Source: Nitrincola alkalisediminis (lineage in GTDB: Bacteria > Pseudomonadota > Gammaproteobacteria > Pseudomonadales > Balneatricaceae). From it: a stretch of DNA of 50,088 nucleotides. A program made the translations under genes and the position numbers. This document shows, one piece after another, positions 28,051-36,099 of this stretch. Under the pieces are notes generated by a model that had not been told where the DNA came from, searched no databases, and saw nothing but the letters and a program-made list of their open reading frames with translations. The stretch covers positions 1-50,088 of the forward strand of contig NZ_VYTY01000018.1 of assembly GCF_009821115.1 (NCBI RefSeq), read 5' to 3'. Every line of letters begins with the position of its first letter. Position 1 is the stretch's first letter.

Positions 28051-29504
28051 AGACTGGGTTTCCGAGTAATGGGTTTGCGGCGACGTTTTTTTCTAGGGCG
28101 TTCATCTGTCGACTTGGCAATGCTCATAAGGCGGCGCTGTTCGGCGTTTGCGGATTGATAATCTGTCCACCATTTGCCCAAACCTTGTAAGTCTTCACCT
28201 GCGCTTTCGCGTAGTACGATTAAATCATAGGCGGCTCTAAATCGAGGATGCGTGATTAAGGTTTCAGCTTTTTTTCCATGATAGCGTGGAAGTCTTAGTT
28301 GCAGTTCCCAAATTTCGCGCATCGGTGTCGAAAAACGTCTGGGAATGGCGGTTGATTTTACCTGCATAGCTAATATCTGGTTGGCCGCTTCGTGCAGTGC
28401 AGGCAAGGGTGGTAATTCATCTAAGAGCTCTAAATAACGCTGCTGTAAGGGGTACCAGAGTAACGCGGCAAACATAAATGCCGGTGTTACGCTTTTGCCT
28501 TGATCCAAACGACGATCGGTATTGCGAAGAATCTGTGAGATTAGCTCGGCAGTTGGGTAATCTGGATTTTCAAGAATTGCATGCGTGGATGGAAACAGGT
28601 ATCTGAATAAACCAAAGCGCTGTAATTGACGATATGAGGCGCTGCCATGGCCTGTTTGCAAAAGCTTGAGGGCTTCATCGAATAAACGGGCTGGAGCAAT
28701 TCGGCTAAGTAAATTGTTCAGTCGATAAATGGGCTCGGCTGTTGCGTCTTCGACTTCAAATCCGAGTTTGGCTGCGAATCTTGCGGCTCGAAGCATGCGG
28801 ACGGGGTCTTCGCGGTAGCGTTGTTCAGGGTCGCCAATCATGCGAATAATCCGGTTTTGCAAATCAGGATAGCCATTTGCAAAGTCGTGTATGCTGTAGT
28901 CGCGAACACAGTAGTACAGGGCATTAATCGTAAAGTCACGACGAAGGGCGTCTTCTTCAATACTGCCATAGACATTATCGCGCAGAATTAATCCCGTGTC
29001 TGATTGGCGACCATGTTCACCCGTTTCATTGTCATCTGAATCATGTGCTGCTCGAAAAGTGGCAACTTCAATGATTTCTCTACCGAAACGAACATGAAGC
29101 AATTTGAAACGGCGGCCGATCAGTCGTCCTCTATGAAATAGTTCGACGGCTTCTTCTGGGTGAGCTGACGTGGCTACATCAAAATCTTTTGGACGTTTTC
29201 CCAAGAGTAGGTCGCGAATACAGCCGCCTACTAAGTAGCTTTCATGGCCTGCATCATGAAGTCTGAAAACAACCTTCATGGCGTTGTCATCTAAAAGATG
29301 TCGTGGAATTTGATGAATGTGCTCTGGGATGACACGTTTTTCGCCTAAGTGAAGGTCTTGCATCAGCTGTTCTTTCAGCTCAGGCTCTGGAATCACTTTG
29401 TTTGGTATCGGTTTTGGCATGCGCTTCACTAGCAAAACGCCAGAGATAACGACACACAGAATGATCGCTAAAAAAATAAAATAGTCTAAACCCGTATTAA
29501 GCAT
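28047..29504 (-). CDS. pcnB: Poly(A) polymerase I with an N-terminal hydrophobic helix
   Basis: PcnB adds poly(A) tails to RNA 3' ends and so promotes decay. The 485-residue protein has the nucleotidyltransferase motif LVGGCIRDLLLGKRPKDFDVATSA (~92-115), the REDPVRMLRAARFAAKLGF neck, the helical domain and a basic, arginine/lysine-rich tail (~465-485) that contacts RNA. Unusually, residues ~7-28 (LDYFIFLAIILC and onward, then KRMPK) form a clear transmembrane helix with a basic inner flank. An internal ATG (residue 29) would remove it, but neither start has a strong Shine-Dalgarno. The region before the first ATG is A-rich (29505-29520) and matches an Hfq/Crc-type motif. Confidence 0.93.
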   Translation of the reverse strand: MLNTGLDYFIFLAIILCVVISGVLLVKRMPKPIPNKVIPEPELKEQLMQDLHLGEKRVIPEHIHQIPRHLLDDNAMKVVFRLHDAGHESYLVGGCIRDLLLGKRPKDFDVATSAHPEEAVELFHRGRLIGRRFKLLHVRFGREIIEVATFRAAHDSDDNETGEHGRQSDTGLILRDNVYGSIEEDALRRDFTINALYYCVRDYSIHDFANGYPDLQNRIIRMIGDPEQRYREDPVRMLRAARFAAKLGFEVEDATAEPIYRLNNLLSRIAPARLFDEALKLLQTGHGSASYRQLQRFGLFRYLFPSTHAILENPDYPTAELISQILRNTDRRLDQGKSVTPAFMFAALLWYPLQQRYLELLDELPPLPALHEAANQILAMQVKSTAIPRRFSTPMREIWELQLRLPRYHGKKAETLITHPRFRAAYDLIVLRESAGEDLQGLGKWWTDYQSANAEQRRLMSIAKSTDERPRKKRRRKPITRKPSL

Positions 29505-29557
29505 CTGTTATTTTTGTTCCATTGAGGAGTGAAGTGTCAAGATTGTGCTATCTGCAC

Positions 29558-29563
29558 ATAATA
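29558..29563 (-). promoter_or_regulatory. Weak candidate -10 element for pcnB
   Basis: On the minus strand TGTTATTAT reads as an extended -10 with TATTAT at 29563-29558. No good -35 is visible. It would give a ~45-nt pcnB leader. The alternative is that pcnB is read from the upstream cbrB or sigma-54 transcript. Confidence 0.25.
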
Positions 29564-29631
29564 ACAGTTAAAATTTCGTAAGGGGATAGTCATGGTAAGG
29601 TCAGATGGGTGTGAAGGGATCATGGTGTGGA

Positions 29632-29811
29632 AGCTGAAGACAGACTAGGCAACAAAGTCTGTTGTTGTTTTTCGAGCACTGTGAAAAGTGTTTGTCGGTA
29701 CTCTGTCTTCAGCTAAGCCTCATTGTTATTTTTATTTGAGGCGCTACATCATAAGTGTTTCAGCGTTTTTATTTTTATTGATGCTGATGTGTCTGTTTTT
29801 ATTCTTATTAC
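29632..29811 (-). ncRNA. crcZ: CrcZ-like small RNA (Hfq/Crc-sequestering type)
   Basis: On the minus strand a sigma-54 promoter (29822-29835) would start an RNA near 29811. It carries four A-rich motifs matching AANAANAA: AATAAGAATAAAAAC (29809-29795), AATAAAAATAAAAAC (29779-29765) in the loop of a CAGC/GCTG hairpin, AAATAAAAATAACAAT (29737-29722) in the loop of a GCCTC/GAGGC hairpin, and AAAAACAACAACAGAC (29672-29657). A perfect 13-bp stem, 29714-29702 with 29644-29632, closes the 3' part. In Pseudomonas, CrcZ lies in this same interval, is sigma-54 and CbrB dependent, and uses such motifs to titrate Hfq/Crc. No U-tract follows, so the 3' end is uncertain and may be processed. The identification is by architecture and synteny, not by sequence alignment. 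Confidence 0.8.
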
Positions 29812-29821
29812 CCTATATATA

Positions 29822-29835
29822 GCAGGTATTGTGCC
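29822..29835 (-). promoter_or_regulatory. Sigma-54 promoter of the CrcZ-like RNA
   Basis: The minus strand reads TTGGCACAATACCTGCT, with GG at 29835-29834 and GC at 29823-29822 separated by exactly 10 bp, the defining -24/-12 spacing. It lies downstream of the gene for a sigma-54 activator (CbrB). Confidence 0.85.
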
Positions 29836-29881
29836 AACTTATTTAAGTTATTGTTTTATATTTGTTATTTTTGTTTTGGTT

Positions 29882-29905
29882 AAAAAAGCTGGTTTTTTTT
29901 CTAGC
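29882..29905 (-). terminator. Weak terminator-like hairpin between cbrB and the sigma-54 promoter
   Basis: On the minus strand GCTAG (29905-29901) can pair imperfectly with CCAGC (29892-29888) followed by six T residues. One mismatch and a short stem make it weak; it may partly separate the cbrB transcript from the small RNA. Confidence 0.3.
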
Positions 29906-29909
29906 ATTT

Positions 29910-29998
29910 GTTACGTGTTCTTCAAGGATAAGTGTTACCTGTGTGTAGTATGGTAACACTTTTCATGAAGTGTAACCGATTTGTAACCCCTCCGTTAC
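29910..29998. promoter_or_regulatory. Probable CbrB upstream activation sites (GTTAC/GTAAC cluster)
   Basis: Six GTTAC or GTAAC sites occur within ~90 bp: 29910, 29934, 29953, 29972, 29983 and 29994. The best pair is a perfect 9-bp inverted repeat, AGTGTTACC (29931-29939) with GGTAACACT (29952-29960), which contains TGTTAC-N14-GTAACA. The cluster lies about 75-165 bp upstream of the sigma-54 promoter, the usual range for enhancer sites. Similar half-sites have been proposed for CbrB in Pseudomonas. Confidence 0.7.
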
Positions 29999-30005
29999 AG
30001 CTCTG

Positions 30006-31361
30006 TTAACTTAGGCTTTCTTTTTTCGGTTTGCGAGGAATGCCTAACTTTTGGCGACGCTCCCAAAGGCATTTACGGCTGATGCCTAAGTTTTTAGCTA
30101 AGTCCGTTTCATTCATGCTGTCTTGATTCTCTAAGACGTAGCGCTGAAAGTAGTCATCTAGGGATAGGTCGGGTTTTGGTTCGTGCAGGCTTTTTTGCGT
30201 TTGGATGGGGTCTGCGGGTGGAGTTGTGTGCGCCGCTGAGATTTTTAATCCTAAAATATCCGGTGTGATGAGTGGGCCTTCCGCCAGAATAACAGCGCGT
30301 TCAATCGCATTTTGCAGCTCCCGAACATTGCCTGGCCATAAGTGCGCTTTAATCGCTTGCAAGCTTGCAGCGCTAAATTCTAGTTTTGCATTGTGCTTAC
30401 GATTTTGTTCACTTAAGAAGATTCGTGCCAGCTCGACGATATCATCGCCTCGCTCACGTAGTGCTGGCATGTTGAGCTCCATGACGTAGAGTCTGTAGTA
30501 CAAATCCTCCCTAAAGCGACCTTCGCTGGCCATGGCTTTGAGGTCTCGATGTGTGGCGGCAATTAATCGGACGTTTACTTTTCGTGCATGGACTGCGCCT
30601 ACACGTCGAATTTCGCCTTCTTGAAGGAAACGTAAGAGTCGTGCTTGAGCTTCTAGAGGAAGCTCACCAATTTCATCAAGGAAGAGAGTGCCTTTATCGG
30701 CCGCTTCAATTAAGCCGCTTCGGCAGGTGTCAGCACCTGTAAAGGCCCCCTTTTCATGTCCAAACAGTTCAGACTCAATTAAGCTGTCGGGTATTGCCGC
30801 ACAGTTGACGCTAATCATCGGAGCACTCGATCGCTGACTTTTTTGGTGGATACTCCGTGCAGCCAGTTCTTTTCCTGTTCCTGATTCACCCAGAATTAAG
30901 ACGGTTGCATCTGTCTGTGCGACTTTATTAATGCGTTTTCGTAACTCAACCACGGCATCACATTCGCCTGTGATGAGGTCAGATTCGACAGCGAGCGTAT
31001 CGTCTAGTACCGGCTCGGTACGGATCAGTTTGCTGATCGTATTTAACATCTCGTCATGATCGAAAGGTTTGGCGACATAATCAACAGCACCAAGTTTCAT
31101 TGCATCAATCGCGGAACGCATACTGGCATAACTGGTCATGATTAACACCGGTATGTTAGCAAAGTTGCCAATCAGATCTGTACCTGCTCGACCGGGTAAG
31201 CGTAAATCACTAATAATAAGATCGTAGGCGTGAGCATGCATCAGGGTTTCAGCATCATTGACATTACTCGCGCAATCGGTGCTGTACTGATGTTTAACGA
31301 GTAGGCGTTTGAGCGCTTCTCGTATTACTTGCTCATCCTCAACAATCAGAATTCGGCTCAT
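30006..31361 (-). CDS. cbrB: Sigma-54-dependent response regulator CbrB
   Basis: CbrB activates sigma-54 promoters in response to CbrA, governing carbon/nitrogen balance. The 451-residue protein has a receiver domain (~1-120) with phosphoacceptor D52 in [10 protein letters not shown], an AAA+ domain (~140-380) with Walker A GESGTGKE and an intact GAFTGA loop for sigma-54 contact, and a C-terminal Fis-type helix-turn-helix (~410-445, [22 protein letters not shown]). The ATG at 31361 starts the receiver domain; the frame stays open to 31403 inside cbrA but the extra residues are not conserved. It follows cbrA by 14 nt. Confidence 0.95.
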   Translation of the reverse strand: MSRILIVEDEQVIREALKRLLVKHQYSTDCASNVNDAETLMHAHAYDLIISDLRLPGRAGTDLIGNFANIPVLIMTSYASMRSAIDAMKLGAVDYVAKPFDHDEMLNTISKLIRTEPVLDDTLAVESDLITGECDAVVELRKRINKVAQTDATVLILGESGTGKELAARSIHQKSQRSSAPMISVNCAAIPDSLIESELFGHEKGAFTGADTCRSGLIEAADKGTLFLDEIGELPLEAQARLLRFLQEGEIRRVGAVHARKVNVRLIAATHRDLKAMASEGRFREDLYYRLYVMELNMPALRERGDDIVELARIFLSEQNRKHNAKLEFSAASLQAIKAHLWPGNVRELQNAIERAVILAEGPLITPDILGLKISAAHTTPPADPIQTQKSLHEPKPDLSLDDYFQRYVLENQDSMNETDLAKNLGISRKCLWERRQKLGIPRKPKKESLS

Positions 31362-31375
31362 ACTACGGGGACCTA

Positions 31376-34300
31376 TTAATTCAAATAGCCTACGGAAGAG
31401 CAAATAGCACTTTGCCGTAAGGGAAGCTGAATGATTACCTGAGTGCCTTTGTTCTGTTTTTTGTTGGCAGGACTAATTATTTCAATAGTACCATAATGTT
31501 CAGTAATAATATTGTAGACTAACGAAAGTCCTAAACCAGTCCCTTTGCCAGGATCTTTTGTGGTGAAGAAGGGTTCGAACAAGCGAGGGAAGTGTTCTTG
31601 GGTGATACCTGACCCCTCATCTGTGACTCTGATCTTAAGGCGGTCATGATGAATACTGGCGTCGATTACAATCTTTGCGCGTTCAGTTGAGGCATCACAC
31701 GCGTTATTAATCAGGTTAACAAAGACTTGCAGTAATAGCTGTTCATCACCATCACAATATAGCCTTTCGTCTACTTGGTTTGTAATTAGCATATCTTTAC
31801 CGCGCTCATCTAGACGGACAAGGTCAATCGCTTCTTGAATGCATTGGCATAAATGGACGGGTGCAAACTCTGAGTGTCCGTCATTACTCCCTGTATGTGC
31901 AAAGCGTATCAATGACTGAACAATACGAGTGATGCGTGATGTTTGATGTAAAATTTGACTGCCTGTGCGCAGGACTTCGGGATCCTCTGTCTCTAATTTT
32001 AGATTTTGTGCTAAGCAGGCAATTCCCGTGACGGGGTTGCCTATTTCGTGGGCGACTCCAGCGGCAAAGCGACCCACTGAGGCTAAACGTTCTGTATGAG
32101 CCAAGCGGTTGGCCAGTGCTTTATGCTCAGTCTCATCTTCCACTAATAGAATCAACCCTTTCTCAGGTTGATCGTCTAAATGCGTTTTATGCAAGCTGAA
32201 CCAATGGGTGATGCCGCCTATATCAATCGTGGTGGCGGGTTGGTAAGTGTCATTGGTGCGAGTGAAGTGGCCTAAAAACTCTGACCAAGGATACGGAAGT
32301 GCGGCAATGTTAACACCTAGTGTGGCTTCAGCTGAAAGGCCTGTGTAGTTTTCAAGCGCTTCATTCCAAAACAGTACGTATGCATGTTCATCTAAGGTAC
32401 AAACCCCAATTGGCAGTCTTTGTAGCGTAAATCGATGGTGTCGTCTCATTCTATCGAGTTCGGCTGCAAGTCCTGAGAGGCGTTCATGGTAGTTTTCCAG
32501 TTGATTTTCAAGCAAATGGATTTCACGGCTTTTATACCGACCCTTGGAGTTTATTTCGTTGGGTCGTAGCACTGCTGTTGCTTCAGCTGGCCCGAGAAGA
32601 CCGGATAGATTGTTTTCAAGTATGTTGCGCAGTCTTAATAGATCTAAGGGTTTCAGCTTGTTGCTCATCGGAAGCTTTAAAAGAGCCAAGGCCGCTTCAA
32701 TCTCCCTCTGGGCAGATGCTTTCCCAAGTCGTGAGCTTAGACGCTGGGCGATGTCTTCAAGGGTTTCATGGTCTGAGCTAAAACTGGATGGTCGAGGCAG
32801 AGCGTTCAGTACACAGGATAACGCCGTATCTTGCTCTTCGGCGTCAGCGGGGACAACAAAAGACACTAAGATCATGGTTAAGGTATTGATCAGTAAAGAT
32901 AGTAATGCAAAAAGATACCATTTATCCAACAAGTCTCGGGTAATCAGTGATGCATCGGGGAGTAGCACAGGTAAGAGAATTGTGAAAAACCAAAAGGCGG
33001 CGCCAGCGATAAGACCTGATAGAAATCCTATGCGGCTTGCTCTTTGCCAATATAGCGTGGCCAACACGCCGGGTAAAAATTGGACAAAGCCAATAAATGT
33101 AATGAGGCCTAGGTATGAAAGTTCATAATGATGATCGAGGTAAACATAGGCGGTGTAGCTGCCGAGCATGACAAACAGAATCAGGCTGCGACGAATCCAC
33201 AAAAGCCATTTATACATACGAATGGAGTCGGGTAATCGAATAATGGGCAGTAAAAGGTGGTTTTGCATCATGGAGGCGAGTGCAACCGTGGCAACAATGG
33301 TGATCCCGCTGGCAGCTGAGAGTCCTCCAATAAAGGTAATGGCACCAAACCACTGTTGGTTGAGCTGATTACCTATGCCAAGCAGAATAAAGTCTGGATG
33401 ACCCAGCGTGCCGAGTCGTTGACTTGCCCAGAGTAAAATTGGCACACAGAGTGCCATAATCAATAAAAACACGGGCATGATGATCATGGATAGGGTTAAG
33501 CTTTTTTCCGTTGCATTTTCACCAAACAATAAATGAAACATGTGTGGAGTGATAAAGGCGGCTGCGAAAAAGACGATGAATAGGGTTCTCCAGCTACCGG
33601 ATTCAGGTGGCTGTTTCATATTTTGTAGAGCTTCTGGGTGTTGGCTTAACCACTCAGATAAGCCTGAAAACCCGCCGTGTATCCAAATGAAGGCAAAAAG
33701 AGTCAGCGTCAGAATGGCGGTTAGTTTAACAATAGACTCAAGGGCGATGGCGACGACAAGTCCGTCATGCCGGCTTCTTAAAGAGGCGTGTCGAGCACCG
33801 TATAAAATTGAGAAAAGCGCGATAATTAGACAAAATGCGGCTGCTATTTTGTGGCGGGGAACGCTTGAGTCAATCACATGAACCGATTCGACGAAGGCTT
33901 GGATTTGTATCGCCAGTAACGGCATGCTTGCGATTAGAATAAACAGAGTGATTAGGCTGCCAATAAAGGCGCTACGAAAGCGAAATGCAAACAAGTCGGC
34001 AACAGAGCTTAATTGGTAGCTGCGCGTGATCCTGAGCAACGGAATTAGAATTAACGGCGCAAGGATAAAGGTTGCGGTGGCACCAAGATAAGAGACTAGA
34101 TAGGAAAACCCTGTCTCGGCCGCCATGCCAAATGCACCGTAAAATGTCCACGCGCTTGCGTAAACACCCAGAGAAAGAGAGTGAATGATAGGATTCTGAA
34201 CAAGACGCTGAGGCAGAATGCCTCTCTCGGAGGCGTAGGCGGCTAAGAACAGTAAAAGTAGATAGGTGATGCTCAGCGTTGCAAGTAGATAAATGCTCAT
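31376..34300 (-). CDS. cbrA: Transporter-like sensor histidine kinase CbrA
   Basis: The 974-residue protein combines an SLC5 sodium/solute symporter-like membrane domain (~1-490, about 13 helices), a STAC-like linker (~500-600), a PAS domain (~645-740), a HisKA domain with H751 in AHEIGNPVTG, and an HATPase domain with N, DEGSGI and GTGLGLSL boxes ending ~960. CbrA of Pseudomonas is reported to bind or transport histidine and to phosphorylate CbrB. The ATG at 34300 was chosen over a TTG at 34345: family proteins start at this point and it lies 4 nt after the cbrX stop codon. It has no clear Shine-Dalgarno of its own, which fits coupling to cbrX. Confidence 0.95.
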   Translation of the reverse strand: MSIYLLATLSITYLLLLFLAAYASERGILPQRLVQNPIIHSLSLGVYASAWTFYGAFGMAAETGFSYLVSYLGATATFILAPLILIPLLRITRSYQLSSVADLFAFRFRSAFIGSLITLFILIASMPLLAIQIQAFVESVHVIDSSVPRHKIAAAFCLIIALFSILYGARHASLRSRHDGLVVAIALESIVKLTAILTLTLFAFIWIHGGFSGLSEWLSQHPEALQNMKQPPESGSWRTLFIVFFAAAFITPHMFHLLFGENATEKSLTLSMIIMPVFLLIMALCVPILLWASQRLGTLGHPDFILLGIGNQLNQQWFGAITFIGGLSAASGITIVATVALASMMQNHLLLPIIRLPDSIRMYKWLLWIRRSLILFVMLGSYTAYVYLDHHYELSYLGLITFIGFVQFLPGVLATLYWQRASRIGFLSGLIAGAAFWFFTILLPVLLPDASLITRDLLDKWYLFALLSLLINTLTMILVSFVVPADAEEQDTALSCVLNALPRPSSFSSDHETLEDIAQRLSSRLGKASAQREIEAALALLKLPMSNKLKPLDLLRLRNILENNLSGLLGPAEATAVLRPNEINSKGRYKSREIHLLENQLENYHERLSGLAAELDRMRRHHRFTLQRLPIGVCTLDEHAYVLFWNEALENYTGLSAEATLGVNIAALPYPWSEFLGHFTRTNDTYQPATTIDIGGITHWFSLHKTHLDDQPEKGLILLVEDETEHKALANRLAHTERLASVGRFAAGVAHEIGNPVTGIACLAQNLKLETEDPEVLRTGSQILHQTSRITRIVQSLIRFAHTGSNDGHSEFAPVHLCQCIQEAIDLVRLDERGKDMLITNQVDERLYCDGDEQLLLQVFVNLINNACDASTERAKIVIDASIHHDRLKIRVTDEGSGITQEHFPRLFEPFFTTKDPGKGTGLGLSLVYNIITEHYGTIEIISPANKKQNKGTQVIIQLPLRQSAICSSVGYLN

Positions 34301-34304
34301 GGTT

Positions 34305-34472
34305 TCATCGCAGTTTGAGCCAAGCAATAAAGCTTGAGATAACAATAATGATCAGCCAAATAAAAAATGGCCATAGCCATCCAGTCCCTCCAAATAGCCA
34401 TATATCCATCAGAGATGGCAAAATAAAAAAGCCGCTGAGCGTCAATAAAAACAGTAAGCGATGTTGATACAT
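34305..34472 (-). CDS. cbrX: CbrX-like two-helix membrane protein upstream of cbrA
   Basis: A 55-residue ORF begins with an ATG at 34472 directly after the gluQ stop codon (TGAATG) and ends 4 nt before the cbrA ATG. The protein has two predicted membrane helices: ~5-22 (HRLLFLLTLSGFFILP) and ~33-51 (WPFFIWLIIIVISSFIAW), with a basic end WLKLR. In Pseudomonas a small gene named cbrX occupies this position in a cbrXAB operon. Small two-helix partners also accompany other SLC5 proteins (for example YhdT with PanF), so a role as an accessory subunit of the CbrA transporter domain is a reasonable inference. Confidence 0.8.
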   Translation of the reverse strand: MYQHRLLFLLTLSGFFILPSLMDIWLFGGTGWLWPFFIWLIIIVISSFIAWLKLR

Positions 34473-35357
34473 TCACGTCTCTTGCTGATTGGGTAAAACA
34501 CAGGTGGCTGGAATCTGTTCAATGTGCCAGTTTTTGACTGCCCAGTCGATGATCTCATGTCGATTCGCTTGATGCATGTTTTCTGGTGGATTTTGGCCCA
34601 AGCATTTGAGTGCACAGCATAAGTTTTCCACCACCTTGTTATTTGAGATCGCTGGGGCTAGATTTTGCTTGCTGAGTTTCTGACCGTTTGCATAGGTGGC
34701 CAGTGGAATGTGAGCATACTCTAGTTTTTGGAAGTTGAAGTGCGATTGTAAGTCGCGTTGTCTAAAGGTCTCCTGCAGCAAATCAGCACCACGAACAATG
34801 TGAGTAATCTGTTGCTCATGGTCATCAATGACGACGGCCAGTTGGTAAGCGAAATACCCATCTCGACGTTTTAAAACAAAATCGTCGGGTCTTGGATGAA
34901 GCAAAACCTGCTTGCCTTGTATTCGATCTGTGAATTCAGATCCGATCGTGTCTGAGCGCAGTCGAAGTGCAACGCGTGCGTCAGCGTTTGGGGGTGTTTC
35001 CCTGCATTTGCCATCGTAAAGGTGGCGTGCATTTCGAGCGTCCAACTCGCTTCGTGCGCAGCCGCAAGGATAGGCCCTTTGCTGGTCTATGAGTTGGTTT
35101 AGGTGGGCTTCGTAGAGGTCAAGGCGTTGGCTTTGATAGACAATCGCATCATCCCATTCTAAGCCGTGTGCATCTAAGGTCTGTAGAATCCAATCGTTGG
35201 CGTCTTTGACAACACGGGGTGTGTCTATATCTTCAATACGAATTAACCATTTTCCTGCGTGATGGCGCGCATCAAGGAAGCTGGCAAGCGCTGCTAACAA
35301 TGATCCAAAGTGAAGTGGCCCTGTAGGAGACGGCGCAAAACGACCCGTATATATCAT
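34473..35357 (-). CDS. gluQ: Glutamyl-Q tRNA(Asp) synthetase
   Basis: GluQ-RS is a truncated glutamyl-tRNA synthetase that attaches glutamate to the queuosine of tRNA-Asp. The 294-residue protein keeps the HIGH-like RFAPSPTGPLHFGSL motif at the start, the zinc-binding CGC...YDGKC cluster (~98-117), the HIVRGADLL segment and a KLSKQN (KMSKS-like) motif at ~230, but lacks an anticodon-binding domain. dksA-gluQ is a conserved pair; here gluQ directly abuts cbrX. Confidence 0.95.
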   Translation of the reverse strand: MIYTGRFAPSPTGPLHFGSLLAALASFLDARHHAGKWLIRIEDIDTPRVVKDANDWILQTLDAHGLEWDDAIVYQSQRLDLYEAHLNQLIDQQRAYPCGCARSELDARNARHLYDGKCRETPPNADARVALRLRSDTIGSEFTDRIQGKQVLLHPRPDDFVLKRRDGYFAYQLAVVIDDHEQQITHIVRGADLLQETFRQRDLQSHFNFQKLEYAHIPLATYANGQKLSKQNLAPAISNNKVVENLCCALKCLGQNPPENMHQANRHEIIDWAVKNWHIEQIPATCVLPNQQET

Positions 35358-35379
35358 GCGTTGTTTTGTCTATACAAGT

Positions 35380-35408
35380 ACGGGTCAGAAATGCGATCAC
35401 TGACCCGT
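35380..35408. other. Hairpin between dksA and gluQ
   Basis: ACGGGTCAG (35380-35388) and CTGACCCGT (35400-35408) form a perfect 9-bp stem with an 11-nt loop, 8 nt after the dksA stop. There is no T-tract on the minus strand, so it may stabilise dksA mRNA or attenuate readthrough into gluQ-cbrXAB rather than fully terminate. Confidence 0.55.
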
Positions 35409-35415
35409 CTAAGGT

Positions 35416-35847
35416 TTAACCTCCAAGCTGCTTTTCTTTAATCTCAGCTAAGGTTTTACAGTCAATACAAAGTGTTGCCGTCGGACGCGCCTCCAGACGA
35501 CGTATACCGATATCAACACCACAGGCTTCACAGTAGCCATAGTCATCATCTTCGAGGCGCTCTAGCGCTTCATCGATTTTTCGAATTAATTTACGCTCAC
35601 GATCCCGTGTTCGTAGCTCAAGGCTGAACTCTTCTTCTTGGCTTGCACGGTCAGTTGGATCAGCGAAATTAGTCGCTTCCTCTTTAAGATGAGTGATGGT
35701 GCTGTCAACTTCTTCCATCAACTCTTGTTTCCAGGCCTGCAGAATTTCGCGAAAATGCTGTTTCTGCGCATCATTCATGTATTCTTCACCCTCTTGCGCC
35801 TGATACGGTGCAGGGTGATGTATTTGAGAGTCGTTGTTGGTTGGCAT
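35416..35847 (-). CDS. dksA: RNA polymerase-binding transcription factor DksA
   Basis: DksA binds the RNA polymerase secondary channel and, with ppGpp, mediates the stringent response, for example at rRNA promoters. The 143-residue protein has an N-terminal globular region, a coiled coil (~35-105) with the tip aspartates D63 and D66 in DPTDRASQ, and the zinc finger C106-x2-C109...C127-x2-C130. The N-terminal PYQAQEGEEYMNDAQ stretch matches the family and supports the first ATG. It heads the long minus-strand cluster, with a 7-bp inverted repeat in its leader. Confidence 0.97.
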   Translation of the reverse strand: MPTNNDSQIHHPAPYQAQEGEEYMNDAQKQHFREILQAWKQELMEEVDSTITHLKEEATNFADPTDRASQEEEFSLELRTRDRERKLIRKIDEALERLEDDDYGYCEACGVDIGIRRLEARPTATLCIDCKTLAEIKEKQLGG

Positions 35848-35875
35848 AGTACAGCCTCACATCGCTTGCAATAAT

Positions 35876-35907
35876 GAAAGGCATTACCAAAGATGAAATG
35901 GCCTTTC
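35876..35907 (-). promoter_or_regulatory. Inverted repeat in the dksA leader
   Basis: GAAAGGC (35876-35882) and GCCTTTC (35901-35907) flank an 18-nt loop upstream of dksA. It could form a leader hairpin. The rest of the divergent region to 36099 shows no confident promoter. Confidence 0.3.
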
Positions 35908-36099
35908 CGTTATTAGCTTAATACTAATCTACTTAAGATCTGTATTTTAGCATTAAGCCCTAAAAGGCGGTGAAATTACCAGAACCGACATCATTTAACC
36001 AGACCTAGAGCAATGAAAAATTGATATTCTCTGATATGCACTATGCTGGTGCGGTACGTTGAGGTTAGTATTCCCGTTTTTAGATGTGCAGGTAGAGTT

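Noticed and set aside
29723-29956. 77-codon plus-strand ORF, F/V/L/Y-rich, in the cbrB-pcnB gap
   Set aside because: Its hydrophobic composition is the complement of the A-rich motifs of the CrcZ-like RNA (T-rich on the plus strand). No Shine-Dalgarno and it crosses the sigma-54 promoter and its upstream sites.
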